This document shows, piece by piece, positions 8,109 through 17,325 of a stretch of 64,000 nucleotides of DNA. A program made the translations under genes and the position numbers. Position 1 is the first letter of the stretch; every line of letters begins with the position of its first letter. The notes beneath the pieces are model-generated. The model made no database searches. It saw only the letters and a list, made by a program, of their open reading frames with translations, and was not told the origin of the DNA. This DNA is from Pontibacillus marinus BH030004 = DSM 16465 (lineage in GTDB: Bacteria > Bacillota > Bacilli > Bacillales > BH030062). The stretch spans positions 164,278 through 228,277 of the forward strand of contig NZ_AULJ01000008.1 in NCBI RefSeq assembly GCF_000425225.1, given 5' to 3'.

Positions 8109-9260
8109 ATGAAATTAGGTGTGGAAACCTTCTTTTCTGATTATACTGAGGCATACTCAGGGAAACGAATTGGACTTGTTACAAATATGACCGGAGTAGA
8201 TCATGAGTTATGCTCAACCATTGATCATTTTTATGAACATGAAAAGTTAAACTTGGTAGCTTTGTATTCCCCTGAGCATGGGATAAGAGGTATGGCTCAA
8301 GCAGGAGAAAAAGTCAACTCAAATAGTGACCCCTACACGGGTTTACCCGTGTACAGCCTTTATGGTGATACCCGAAAACCTTCAGCTGACATGCTGCAAA
8401 ACATTGATGTGATGGTTTATGATCTTCAGGATATTGGAAGTCGTTACTATACATATATCTACACGATGGCCTACGTCATGCAGGCATGTGGGGAACAAGG
8501 GATTGATTTTGTTGTTCTGGATAGACCTAACCCCATAGGTGGGATTGAGGTTGAGGGGAATCTTGTTGAACCTGAGTTACGTTCCTTTGTGGGCCTTTAC
8601 CCAATACCTAACCGTCACGGATTAACTGTTGGAGAGCTTGCTTATTTGTTTAAAGGTGAATTTGATGTAAAGGCAAATCTCACGGTAATTCCGATGACGG
8701 GGTGGAGTAGAAGTATGAGCTTTCAAGATACAGACCTTTTATGGGTACCTCCATCTCCAAATGTTACAAGTGAGGAAATGTGTTTATTGTATCCAGGAAC
8801 CTGTTTGATAGAAGGTACAAATCTATCAGAAGGTAGAGGGACAACTCGTCCATTTGAATATATTGGGGCCCCTTTTATAAATGGGATGCATCTTGCGAAG
8901 GAGTTAAATAAAGCTCGTCTTCCTGGTGTAATTGCACGTCCAGTTTCTTTTAAACCCACCTTTCATAAGTTTGAAGATGAGCAATGTGAAGGTGTGCAAC
9001 TTCATATCACGAATAGAAACGAGTTAAAAAGTCTTGAAGTAGGCGTACAACTTTTGGTTACAATTTCCTGGTTGTATCAAGAAGCCTTTCGCTTTGAAAA
9101 ATATGAGGAACACAAGCATTACTTTTTTGACTTACTTGCTGGGACAAAATCGTTACGAAAGAGCATCTTAGCAGGAGAAGTGAATGACTATCTAGAGGAA
9201 TTGGACAAGCAAAGCTTAGCTTTTAAAAAGCAACGAGAACCATACTTACTTTATAACTAG
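8109..9260 (+). CDS. namZ: Exo-beta-N-acetylmuramidase NamZ (DUF1343)
   Basis: The 383-residue protein belongs to the DUF1343/YbbC family, with conserved stretches SPEHGIRGMAQAGEKV, VYDLQDIGSRYYTYIYTM and LDRPNPIGG. In B. subtilis NamZ releases terminal MurNAc from peptidoglycan glycans. The start is ATG 8109 after GGGGAGGG. The in-frame upstream ATG at 8040 overlaps the promoter. No signal peptide precedes MKLGVETFFSDY, unlike exported NamZ, so it is predicted to be cytoplasmic and to act on imported oligosaccharides. murQ follows after 9 bases. Confidence 0.9.
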   Translation: MKLGVETFFSDYTEAYSGKRIGLVTNMTGVDHELCSTIDHFYEHEKLNLVALYSPEHGIRGMAQAGEKVNSNSDPYTGLPVYSLYGDTRKPSADMLQNIDVMVYDLQDIGSRYYTYIYTMAYVMQACGEQGIDFVVLDRPNPIGGIEVEGNLVEPELRSFVGLYPIPNRHGLTVGELAYLFKGEFDVKANLTVIPMTGWSRSMSFQDTDLLWVPPSPNVTSEEMCLLYPGTCLIEGTNLSEGRGTTRPFEYIGAPFINGMHLAKELNKARLPGVIARPVSFKPTFHKFEDEQCEGVQLHITNRNELKSLEVGVQLLVTISWLYQEAFRFEKYEEHKHYFFDLLAGTKSLRKSILAGEVNDYLEELDKQSLAFKKQREPYLLYN

Positions 9261-9269
9261 GATGATTGC

Positions 9270-10172
9270 ATGGAGAAGTTATCAACATTAACGACCGAAA
9301 TGAGTAATGACAAGACAACCAATTTAGACCAAATGTCGACTAGAGAAATGTTAACGGTTATGAATGAAGAGGATCAAAAAGTTGCATTAGCTGTACAAGA
9401 TGAAATTGAGCCCATTGAAAAAACGGTTGAAGTTATTCATGAAGCATTCTTGAATGGAGGTAAACTCTTCTACATTGGTGCAGGAACTAGTGGTCGAATT
9501 GGCTTTTTAGATGCAGCTGAATGCCCGCCTACTTTTAGCTCACCTCCAGAACTTATTCAAGCTGTTATTGCTGGTGGTTATGGGGCAATGAAGGAAGCTG
9601 TTGAGGGAGCTGAGGATAACGAGGAACAAGGAGCAAAAGACTTATTGGATAGAGGGTTGGGGCCAAACGATGTAGTGATTGGGATTGCAGCCAGTGGTCG
9701 AACTCCTTATGTTATAGGTGCTCTTAAGTACGCTCAATCCATTGGTGCTAAAACGGTTAGCTTAACGAGTAACGAACAAGCTTTGATAAGTCAGTATGCG
9801 GATATTCAAATCGAAGTCATTACGGGTCCTGAAGTATTAACAGGTTCCACTCGTTTAAAAGCAGCTACAGCACATAAGCTTGTGTTAAACATGATTTCTA
9901 CTACTGTCATGATGAAAGCGGGGAAAGTCTATCAAAATTTGATGGTAGATCTTAATGTCAGTAACCACAAGCTTATGGAGAGGGCTAAGTCTATTATCTC
10001 AAGTGTTACAGGTGCTTCTCGAGAAGTTTCTGCAGAGGCCTTAAATTATGCTGATCTAGAAGTGAAAACAGCTATAGTAATGATTCAGACAAACACTACA
10101 GCTGAAGTGGCCAGAAATCTTTTAGGCCAAAATAAAGGTTTTGTGCGTATGGCTATTCAGTCTTCAAAATGA
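9270..10172 (+). CDS. murQ: N-acetylmuramic acid 6-phosphate etherase MurQ
   Basis: The 300 residues have the MurQ layout: an N-terminal helix region (TTNLDQMSTREMLTVMNEED), then a SIS domain with FYIGAGTSGRIGFLDAAECPP and the GGYGAMKEAVEGAEDNEEQG loop. The enzyme splits the lactyl ether of MurNAc-6-P to give GlcNAc-6-P and D-lactate in the cytoplasm. It is co-transcribed with namZ. Length and motifs are typical, with no sign of damage. The needed MurNAc-6-P must come from a kinase because no MurP PTS permease is present in the cluster. Confidence 0.95.
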   Translation: MEKLSTLTTEMSNDKTTNLDQMSTREMLTVMNEEDQKVALAVQDEIEPIEKTVEVIHEAFLNGGKLFYIGAGTSGRIGFLDAAECPPTFSSPPELIQAVIAGGYGAMKEAVEGAEDNEEQGAKDLLDRGLGPNDVVIGIAASGRTPYVIGALKYAQSIGAKTVSLTSNEQALISQYADIQIEVITGPEVLTGSTRLKAATAHKLVLNMISTTVMMKAGKVYQNLMVDLNVSNHKLMERAKSIISSVTGASREVSAEALNYADLEVKTAIVMIQTNTTAEVARNLLGQNKGFVRMAIQSSK

Positions 10173-10182
10173 AGTGACATTT

Positions 10183-10197
10183 TGAAATTAAATTTCA
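10183..10197. promoter_or_regulatory. Predicted MurR operator 3
   Basis: Perfect palindrome TGAAATT-A-AATTTCA, 10 bases upstream of the -35 box of the sugar-binding-protein promoter. Confidence 0.6.
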
Positions 10198-10207
10198 ATA
10201 ATTATGT

Positions 10208-10236
10208 TTGACTTTTAAAATTTAGTTTAATATACT
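10208..10236 (+). promoter_or_regulatory. Promoter of the ABC sugar importer
   Basis: TTGACT (10208-10213), 17-base spacer, TATACT (10231-10236). It leaves a leader of about 145 bases before the lipoprotein gene. Confidence 0.75.
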
Positions 10237-10388
10237 CAATACAAATAGAAAATTAAGTCACTATTATCGTTCATTTAAGACTATGTAAAACTTAAAAATG
10301 AAAGGGGTTTCATTGGGGCGGAGAAGCTTTACTGCTTTGGTTTTGTGAATGTACTTTCAGAAAATAATAAAAAAGGGGAATGTTGAAT

Positions 10389-11681
10389 ATGAAGAATATC
10401 AAGTTATTTTCGATCATGATGCTTGTGACAGTACTGTTGCTCGCCGCATGTAGTGAAGATTCATCTAATGAATCTAGTTCCGATAATAATGATGGTGGGA
10501 AAAAAGAAATTGAATTCTGGACAATGCAACTTAAGCCAACTTTTACAGATTACATAGAAGGTGTAATTTCAGACTTTGAAAAAGAAAATCCAAATATCAG
10601 TATTAAATGGGTGGACGTTCCAGCTGCGGACTTAGAGAAAAAGATTCTTTCTGCTGTAAGTTCAAACACAGCTCCTGATGTTGTTAACCTTAACCCTACA
10701 TTTGGATCGAAAATCGCTGCTCTTGATGGTTTGGTAAACATGGATGAAGCTCTATCAGATGAGCAGAAAAGTCGTTATGTACAAGGAGCTTGGAAAGCCA
10801 ACCAATTAAACGGTAACACATTTGCAATTCCTTGGTATCTAAACACAGAAGTGACGCTTAATAATAAAGCAATCTATGAGGAAGCGGGTCTAGACCCAAA
10901 TAAGCCTCCTAAAACATATGAAAAAGCGATGGAATACGCTAAGACTGTTAAAGAAGAAACAGGTAAATACGGTTACTACCCATCCCTTGACTTATCTTTA
11001 GTTCTACAACACATGGTGAAAATGGGAGCAGATCTTACAAATGAAGAAGGAACAAAAGCTGCTTTCAATACCCAAGAAGGGCTAAATACTTTTAAATATT
11101 TTACGGAACTATATAAAAATGATCTCATTCCACGTGAAGCATTAACAGGTGATCAGCGTGAAACAATTGATATGTATTCTTCCGGTCAAGTTGGGTTCTT
11201 CGCTGGATCTAACTTTATCACACAAATTAAGAAGAATGCTCCAGATGTTTACGATCAAACATTTGCCTCTCAATCTATCACAGGTAAATCTGGTAAAGTA
11301 ACGTTAAGTGTACAAAACGTTGTTGTTCCTAACCAAACGAAGCATCAGGATGCAGCCGTTAAGTTTGCTTTATTCCTAACAAATGCTAAGAATCAACTGG
11401 CATTTACAAAACTAGTGCCGATCTTGCCTTCTGCTAAATCAGCACTTGATGACCCATACTTTAGTGAATTGCCTGAAGATGCAACAGCAACTGATCAAGT
11501 AAGAATTACAGCGGCTAATCAATTAGATAAAGCAGAAGTACTTATACCACCGATGGAAAACTACAATAAGCTGAAAGATGCAATGCACGATGCAATTTCC
11601 GCAGCGATGCTTGAGGAAATGTCTCCACAAGAAGCTTTAGATCAAGCTGAAAAAGAATGGAATAAAATTTTAAGTGAATAA
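10389..11681 (+). CDS. ABC sugar-binding lipoprotein
   Basis: The 430-residue family-1 extracellular solute-binding protein has a lipoprotein signal ending LLLAAC (lipobox) and an acidic Ser/Asn/Asp linker. Its mature sequence has the usual start KKEIEFWTMQLKPTF and the DVVNLNPTFGSKIA segment of carbohydrate-binding proteins. Start ATG 10389 is about 9 bases after AAAAGGGG. The ATG at 10380 is too close to the ribosome site. The position beside murQ and operator 3 suggests MurNAc, GlcNAc-MurNAc or a related cell-wall sugar as ligand (inference). A terminator directly after the gene should keep its mRNA more abundant than that of the permeases. Confidence 0.88.
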   Translation: MKNIKLFSIMMLVTVLLLAACSEDSSNESSSDNNDGGKKEIEFWTMQLKPTFTDYIEGVISDFEKENPNISIKWVDVPAADLEKKILSAVSSNTAPDVVNLNPTFGSKIAALDGLVNMDEALSDEQKSRYVQGAWKANQLNGNTFAIPWYLNTEVTLNNKAIYEEAGLDPNKPPKTYEKAMEYAKTVKEETGKYGYYPSLDLSLVLQHMVKMGADLTNEEGTKAAFNTQEGLNTFKYFTELYKNDLIPREALTGDQRETIDMYSSGQVGFFAGSNFITQIKKNAPDVYDQTFASQSITGKSGKVTLSVQNVVVPNQTKHQDAAVKFALFLTNAKNQLAFTKLVPILPSAKSALDDPYFSELPEDATATDQVRITAANQLDKAEVLIPPMENYNKLKDAMHDAISAAMLEEMSPQEALDQAEKEWNKILSE

Positions 11682-11682
11682 A

Positions 11683-11711
11683 GGAGGAGGGGGGATATTC
11701 CCTCCTTTTTC
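11683..11711 (+). terminator. Attenuating terminator between binding protein and permeases
   Basis: Stem GGAGGAGGGGGA / TCCCTCC-type followed by TTTTTC. Typical of sugar ABC operons where the binding protein is made in excess. Confidence 0.75.
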
Positions 11712-11815
11712 TATTAATAGGGACAAATCAGAGAGGTTTAATATTCTGGAAGAGTAGCACCTTACTTGTAACGTACTAATAATTAACTTTCACCAAGGGA
11801 AGAAGGAGAGCGTAT

Positions 11816-12694
11816 ATGAATCGATTAAAATTTACGCCATACTTATTTTTGCTTCCGGGTTGTATCATTCTCGGGGCCTTCATCTTTTACCCTATGCTAC
11901 AAGCTATATGGTTAAGCCTTACCGACTATAATATGGTTCAACAAAACCCGAATTTCGTAGGCTTTGATAACTATGTGAGATTGTTCCAAGATGATTTGTT
12001 CTGGAAGGTGTTAGGGCAAACCATCCTATATCTTGTTATTGTTGTACCGGGGCTCGTTTTTCTGCCAATCTTTTTAGCAATTCTAGTAAACCAGCAGATT
12101 AAAGGAATCTCATTCTTTCGTTCAGCCTATTATCTGCCCGTGGTAACATCTATGGTTGTTGTAGGGATCGCGTGGAAATGGATGTATGCGGAACAAGGGA
12201 TACTAAATTATGTACTAGATATAATGGGGGTTATTGATGAACCTGTTCATTGGCTTACACAAACATCTACTGCTATTTTTGCTGTTATGGTAGTTACCGT
12301 ATGGAAAGGTATGGGTTACTACATGGTTATATATTTAGCAGGTTTACAAGCTATACCTGATGACTTATATGAAGCAGCTCGCATTGATGGAGCTAGTAAG
12401 TGGAGGCAGATCATACACATTACCATACCATTATTAATGCCTTCTATTATGATCGTATCCATTATGTCTTCTATAGCAGCCATGAAGGTATTTGAGGAGA
12501 TTTATGTTATGACAGGTGGTGGCCCATTAAACAGTTCATCAACGCTTGTTTTCTATATCTATGAACAGGCCTTTGATAACCTTGAGATGGGTTATGCTAG
12601 TGCTGCAGGTGTAATCTTATTCCTTATTACACTAATATTCTCGATTATCAACATTACCTTCATGAATAAAAAAGAAGAAGCAATGAAGGGGTGA
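11816..12694 (+). CDS. ABC sugar permease, MalF type
   Basis: The 292 residues form six membrane segments. The ATPase-contact EAA loop reads EAARIDGASKWRQIIHITIP (about residues 182-201). A good ribosome site (AAGGAGAG) precedes ATG 11816. It forms the importer with the next gene and the binding protein. No ATP-binding subunit is in the cluster, so a shared MsmX-type ATPase encoded elsewhere is expected, as for many Bacillus sugar importers. Confidence 0.92.
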   Translation: MNRLKFTPYLFLLPGCIILGAFIFYPMLQAIWLSLTDYNMVQQNPNFVGFDNYVRLFQDDLFWKVLGQTILYLVIVVPGLVFLPIFLAILVNQQIKGISFFRSAYYLPVVTSMVVVGIAWKWMYAEQGILNYVLDIMGVIDEPVHWLTQTSTAIFAVMVVTVWKGMGYYMVIYLAGLQAIPDDLYEAARIDGASKWRQIIHITIPLLMPSIMIVSIMSSIAAMKVFEEIYVMTGGGPLNSSSTLVFYIYEQAFDNLEMGYASAAGVILFLITLIFSIINITFMNKKEEAMKG

Positions 12695-12700
12695 TAGTGA

Positions 12701-13636
12701 ATGAAAAATGTTGAGGAAATTGAAAAGAACACAAATCCTAATGTCAGAACTCCAAATCCAAATAACCCTAAAAAAGATCCAACGATGCTCACGAAAAAGA
12801 AAAGGATTAAACCCAAAGAAGTTTTTCAAAAAGTGTTAACATATAGTATTTTAATTTTCGTTACAATCCTAATGGTAGGACCGTTTCTTTGGTTGCTATC
12901 AACATCACTAAAATCAGCTGATGCGAATATATTCCAATACCCTCCTAAGCTCATACCTGAGAATCCAACATTTAAATATTATGGAGAGGTTATGGAGTAC
13001 TTCCCATTCGCAAGGTACTTATTAAACAGTACGATTGTAGCAGTGTTAACAGTTGGTTTTAATATGTTATTTTGCTCGCTGGCAGCTTATCCTTTAGCTC
13101 GTATGAATTTTAGAGGGAAAAATCTTGTGTTTATCTTAATCATTAGTACGATGATGATTCCGTTCCAACTACTCATGATCCCGATTTATATTCTTGCGCT
13201 AAATCTAGGATTGCAAAACACGTATATGGGACTGGTTCTACCGCATGCCACAACAGCATTTGGAATCTTCATAATGCGACAGGCCTTTCTCACAATTCCA
13301 TACACATTAGATGAATCAGCTCGAATGGACGGAGCTAATACATTTCAAATCTGGTGGAGAATATTAATGCCACTTGTAAAACCATCCCTCGTTACCATGG
13401 CGATATTCACGTTTATGATGGCATGGGGAGATTTTCTGTGGCCATTAATTATAACAAATGATCAGAGTATGTACACGCTTCCACTAGGAGTTCAAGCTTT
13501 ACAAGGAAGCTTCGCAGGAAACTGGAGAACGATAGCTGCAGGTTCAATCATTTCGATCATTCCAATCATTACTGTATTCGCAATCCTTCAGCGTCAGTTT
13601 ATATCAGGTGCTATGAAGGGTGCTGTAAAAGGTTAA
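12701..13636 (+). CDS. ABC sugar permease, MalG type
   Basis: The 311 residues have an unusually long, hydrophilic, Asn/Pro/Lys-rich N-terminus (about 45 residues) before the first of six membrane segments. The EAA loop is DESARMDGANTFQIWWRILMP. It starts 6 bases after the previous stop and ends the cluster. It pairs with the MalF-type subunit, and its substrate is inferred from neighbours as a cell-wall amino sugar. Confidence 0.92.
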   Translation: MKNVEEIEKNTNPNVRTPNPNNPKKDPTMLTKKKRIKPKEVFQKVLTYSILIFVTILMVGPFLWLLSTSLKSADANIFQYPPKLIPENPTFKYYGEVMEYFPFARYLLNSTIVAVLTVGFNMLFCSLAAYPLARMNFRGKNLVFILIISTMMIPFQLLMIPIYILALNLGLQNTYMGLVLPHATTAFGIFIMRQAFLTIPYTLDESARMDGANTFQIWWRILMPLVKPSLVTMAIFTFMMAWGDFLWPLIITNDQSMYTLPLGVQALQGSFAGNWRTIAAGSIISIIPIITVFAILQRQFISGAMKGAVKG

Positions 13637-13667
13637 TTAACAAATTATTCTCTCCTAAATTGTTATT

Positions 13668-13720
13668 AAAAAGCTGTTCCTAAGGTGGATCGTTATGATC
13701 TCCTTTTGGAACAGCCTTTT
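13668..13720. terminator. Bidirectional terminator between convergent genes
   Basis: AAGCTGTTCC pairs with GGAACAGCCTT across an internal hairpin and is followed by TTTT, with A-runs on the other side. This convergent gap is only 89 bases and has no repeat array. Confidence 0.8.
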
Positions 13721-13725
13721 ATATA

Positions 13726-14928
13726 CTACTTCCCACAACACTTCTTATATTTCTTCCCACTCCCACAAGGGCAGGGTTCATTACGTCCAACTTTCGTGCT
13801 CTTTATAGGTTGCGTAGCCTGATTATTGGCTTTTTGTTTCTTAAACTCCTCAAACTTTGCTTGGATTTCTCTGTGCATCTGCTCCTCTTTTTCTGGAGCG
13901 TTTTCTTTATCTAGAAGGTCTTTCCATTCATCGAGTTTTGGATGATCAATTTTATTGATGACAAGGTTCGGGTATAACACTTCTTCTAGTAAAAGCATTT
14001 GTGTATCATAACCCGTCTCGATGAGTTGTTCTACTTTTGGAATGCCTTTAGTGGATAATTGGAAACATAGTGATTCAGCAATTGACGTTTTCGCCATAAC
14101 TCCACTTACTTGGTCAAAACCGGATAAAAGTGCTTCTTCTGCTTTTTCTGTTTTGATCGCTTCTATAACACCTATGGGATGGAACCCTTTCGTGATAAGG
14201 GGCTGAACGTGTTCAACCACTTCATCTGTGCCTATTCGCTTCAATGCTTCAGCGATTAGCTCGACCGCATAATCTTCATCATTCTCATCATGGATTAAAG
14301 GTGCAATGTCTGGAATCAATTCTGTACAATTCGCTATTCCAGCAGCATACAGGTGGAGAAGACCATTAATATCAAACTCATCCTCTTGAATACAATCACG
14401 CACAGTTTCTGCGATCTCGGAATTCGATAAGATATTTCGTTGGACCATGTTTTCAATAACTTTCTTTCCGTACTGGAACTTCGTATCGTCGTATTCTTTT
14501 TCTAAGGCGTATGCAATGATTTCGAGGTTTTCATGCATCTCTTCTTCACTTTTATCAGGTAGTTTCGCATATACATTAATCATTTCAGGTGCAAAAAGTT
14601 CTTCTAGCTCTGAACGGAATGTGTGAAAGTGCTTAGCGCTAGATTGTAATACACGAGCTTTATACCAATCGTAATTCGCATCATCTTTCTTCATCCGTTC
14701 TAGCAAAGCTTTGAATCCTTTTTCGCCTATCGGAATGTTTTTCGTTCGAGGAATAATATTATTAAATATAGCTTTCGGTTCATTACGGTCGTTAGCTTCT
14801 AGCGCTAGAAAGAATGTCTCTTCATTACCAAGGTGTCCTTCATCAATCATACGAAGAACAAAATTTTGTACATGTGGATCGTTACTCAAGATATAAGGGT
14901 GAATTTTCTCTAAAAATGTTTGAGTCAT
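13726..14928 (-). CDS. SEC-C motif protein
   Basis: The 400-residue protein is mostly helical and acidic, resembling HEAT-like repeats, and ends in a SEC-C zinc motif: [20 protein letters not shown] (Cys-x-Cys...Cys-Cys) at residues 380-399. SEC-C ends occur on SecA and on many proteins of unknown role, where they bind zinc and may contact the ribosome or SecB-like partners. No catalytic motif was found in the body. It is a single gene, convergent with the sugar importer and divergent from the DUF2252 gene. Confidence 0.85.
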   Translation of the reverse strand: MTQTFLEKIHPYILSNDPHVQNFVLRMIDEGHLGNEETFFLALEANDRNEPKAIFNNIIPRTKNIPIGEKGFKALLERMKKDDANYDWYKARVLQSSAKHFHTFRSELEELFAPEMINVYAKLPDKSEEEMHENLEIIAYALEKEYDDTKFQYGKKVIENMVQRNILSNSEIAETVRDCIQEDEFDINGLLHLYAAGIANCTELIPDIAPLIHDENDEDYAVELIAEALKRIGTDEVVEHVQPLITKGFHPIGVIEAIKTEKAEEALLSGFDQVSGVMAKTSIAESLCFQLSTKGIPKVEQLIETGYDTQMLLLEEVLYPNLVINKIDHPKLDEWKDLLDKENAPEKEEQMHREIQAKFEEFKKQKANNQATQPIKSTKVGRNEPCPCGSGKKYKKCCGK

Positions 14929-15097
14929 TTACATGATCCTTTCTTCAACTAATCTTCTTCTCATTGTGATATATAAGGGGAGAATTAGCAAAGGTGAGAG
15001 TAGAAATTGGAAGTTATGTAGAGATAAAAAGGGGAATGGTTCTATAGAATAGAATTACGAAACTAGAACGGATTTTAACATGTCTGGAGGATGGATC

Positions 15098-16444
15098 ATG
15101 GCGCAAAACGCTGAAGAACGCATTCATTATACGAAGAGCTATTTACGCAAACAGACGATTCATACGATTTTGGAACAATTCGATGGAACCATTATGGGAT
15201 TAAGCAAGACGGATCGAAAAGCGAAATATAACAAAATGAAGCAGGATCCGTTTTGCTTTTTCCGAGGCAGTGCGTATCTATTTTACTACGACGTCATGAA
15301 TATGCCGTTTACGTACCACACATCTGAGGATAAGCCCACGTGGATTATGGGTGACCTTCATTTTGATAACTTTAGTGCGTTTCAAAATGAGAGCGGTGAT
15401 ATCGTTTTTGACGTTGATGATTTTGACGAAGGATATTTAGGATCCTACTTATATGATGTACTGCGTATGGTTGTAAGTATTCGATTATTTGCTGAGCAAC
15501 AAGGGTTTGAAAAAGAGGCGCAAGAAGAGTTCGTCGAGAAGTTTTGTAAGGCTTATCGCAAACAATTGAAAAAGTTCAATGAAGATGAAGAAGATCCAGT
15601 TACGACCCAATTCACAGTCGACAATACGAAAAGTGCTATTAAGAAGGCGTTGAAAAAGTTAGAAAAGCGTAAAGCAACACATGAATTAGATAAACAAACG
15701 GTTGTGGATGACGAAGGGAATCGTGCATTTGATCGTGAACACACAAAACTACAGTCCGTTTCGAAAAATGAGTATAGCGAACTTCAAAAGATTTGGAATC
15801 AGTACCTTGAAAGTATTGCAGAGGAAAGCTTTCAAGAGGATGAACACTATGAAATTAAAGATATCGTGAAGAAAAAAGGTGCAGGTATCGGCTCTACTGG
15901 CTTGAAGCGCTTCTATATTTTAATTGAGGGTCAGCATGATAATGAGCATCATGACGACATCATTTTAGAAGCAAAAGAAGCACGAACGCCAATTCCGGCT
16001 TACTTCTTCCCATATGACGAGCAATTTTGGAAGTCTCACAAGCATCAGGGTGAGCGCGTAATTACGACCCAACAAGCGATGCACCATATGGCCGATCCTT
16101 ATCTAGGTTACTTTACGATGAAAGGTCGCGACTACTACGTGCGTGAACGTTCTCCTTATGAAAAAGACTTGAAGGAAAAGCATTTAGAAGACTTCAAATC
16201 CGTAAAGCAAACCGTAAAAACCATGGGCAAAATCGCTGCCAAAATTCACGCCCGTGCCGATGTGGATCTGGAGCATGGTATTCTGAGTTATCACAGTGAA
16301 GAAGAGATTCTAAATGTGATCGGTGATGATAAAGAAGGTTTCATTAAGGAGATGCAAGTTTGGTCTGGATTTTATAAAGAACGAGTGGAAGAAGACCATG
16401 CTCTGTTTAATGAATGGTTGAAAGAGTATTTTTATAGTAAGTAA
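15098..16444 (+). CDS. DUF2252 family protein
   Basis: The 448 residues have the family's aminoglycoside-phosphotransferase-like pattern: FFRGSAYLFYYDVM, WIMGDLHFDNF with the HxDN-like catalytic loop, DVDDFDEGYLGSYLYDVLR, and later GIGSTGLKRFYILIEG. The fold resembles small-molecule or protein kinases but the substrate is unknown. Start ATG 15098 is placed 8 bases after CTGGAGGA. The ATG at 15080 lies before that site. Monocistronic, with a terminator 7 bases after the stop and then a 660-bp repeat array. Confidence 0.88.
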   Translation: MAQNAEERIHYTKSYLRKQTIHTILEQFDGTIMGLSKTDRKAKYNKMKQDPFCFFRGSAYLFYYDVMNMPFTYHTSEDKPTWIMGDLHFDNFSAFQNESGDIVFDVDDFDEGYLGSYLYDVLRMVVSIRLFAEQQGFEKEAQEEFVEKFCKAYRKQLKKFNEDEEDPVTTQFTVDNTKSAIKKALKKLEKRKATHELDKQTVVDDEGNRAFDREHTKLQSVSKNEYSELQKIWNQYLESIAEESFQEDEHYEIKDIVKKKGAGIGSTGLKRFYILIEGQHDNEHHDDIILEAKEARTPIPAYFFPYDEQFWKSHKHQGERVITTQQAMHHMADPYLGYFTMKGRDYYVRERSPYEKDLKEKHLEDFKSVKQTVKTMGKIAAKIHARADVDLEHGILSYHSEEEILNVIGDDKEGFIKEMQVWSGFYKERVEEDHALFNEWLKEYFYSK

Positions 16445-16450
16445 GGAGGG

Positions 16451-16479
16451 AACCACCTTGGCGTTCAAGGTGGTTTTTT
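16451..16479 (+). terminator. Terminator of the DUF2252 gene
   Basis: Stem AACCACCTTG / CAAGGTGGTT followed by TTTTTA, ending just before array 2. Confidence 0.9.
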
Positions 16480-16490
16480 ACGTGAGAAAA

Positions 16491-17171
16491 GCGAAAGCAG
16501 CTGTGACCCAGGGAAAGCAGCATCGACCCGAGGGAAAGCAGCACCGACCCGAGGGAAAACAGCATCAACCCGAGGGAAAGCAGCACCAACCCGAGGGAAA
16601 GCAGCATCGACCCGAGGGAAAGCAGCACCAACCCGAGGGAAAGCAGCACCGACCCGAGGGAAAACAGCATCAACCCGAGGGAAAGCAGCACCAACCCGAG
16701 GGAAAGCAGCATCGACCCGAGGGAAAGCAGCACCAACCCGAGGGAAAGCAGCACCGACCCGAGGGAAAACAGCATCAACCCGAGGGAAAAGAGCACCAAC
16801 CCGAGGGAAAGCAGCTCCAACCCGAGGGAAAGCAGTGCGTACCCGAGGGAAAGCAGCTCGAACCCGAGCAAAAGCAGTGCGAACCCGAGCGAAAGCAGCT
16901 CGAACCCGAGCGAAAGCAGCTCGAACCCGAGGGAAAGCAGCTCGAACCCGAGCGAAAGCAGCGTCGACCCGAGCAAAAGCAGCTCGTACCCGAGCGAAAG
17001 CAGCTCGAACCCGAGCGAAAGCAGCTCGAACCCGAGGGAAAGCAGCTCGAACCCGAGGGAAAGCAGCTCGAACCCGAGCGAAAGCAGTGCGAACCCGAGC
17101 GAAAGCAGCGTCGACCCGAGCGAAAACAGCACCGACCCAAAAGAAAAAGCCCCCAACCCGAGAAACATCCC
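16491..17171 (+). repeat. 21-bp tandem array 2 (30 units in register plus edges)
   Basis: From 16521 to 17150 there are 30 consecutive 21-base units with no indel. The core ACCCGAGNGAAAGCAG is nearly invariant and the first five bases vary (CATCG, CACCA, CTCGA, TGCGA). Units 2-6 are copied as units 7-11 and partly again from unit 12, giving a 105-bp higher-order repeat. The last unit has the variant ACCCAAAAGAAAAAGC. It fills a convergent gap between the DUF2252 and SNF2 genes. Large open frames on both strands (up to about 250 codons of heptapeptide repeats) result from a stop-free unit of seven codons. No ribosome site or family resemblance supports them as genes. Confidence 0.95.
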
Positions 17172-17194
17172 GAATCGAAAGCTTCAACCTAAAT

Positions 17195-17325
17195 CTACAA
17201 CGACAATATCTCCTTAATATCCTCCTCGGAAAGAGAATTCAAGTTCGTCTGACCTGACTTAATCAAGTTATCAAACAAGTTCTGCTTCTTCTCCTGCAAG
17301 GCTTGAATCTTTTCTTCAATTGTGT
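17195..17325 (-). pseudogene. Out-of-frame C-terminal end of the SNF2 gene
   Basis: The frame encodes the missing 40-odd residues of the helicase (IEEKIQALQEKKQ...EEDIKEILSL, stop at 17195). The join on the coding strand reads GGTACACAATTGAAGAA where GGTACAATTGAAGAA would keep frame, so an AC dinucleotide is duplicated. The lost part lies after all helicase motifs. Sequencing error and real mutation cannot be separated here. Confidence 0.85.

Noticed and set aside
16491..17171. CRISPR array
   Set aside because: Units are directly contiguous with no unique spacers, the unit is only 21 bases and no cas genes are present.
16407..17257. Overlapping open frames of 120-250 codons on both strands encoding heptapeptide repeats such as EGKQHRP
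   Set aside because: They arise because a stop-free 21-base unit equals seven codons. No ribosome site, signal or family resemblance, and frames are open on both strands alike.
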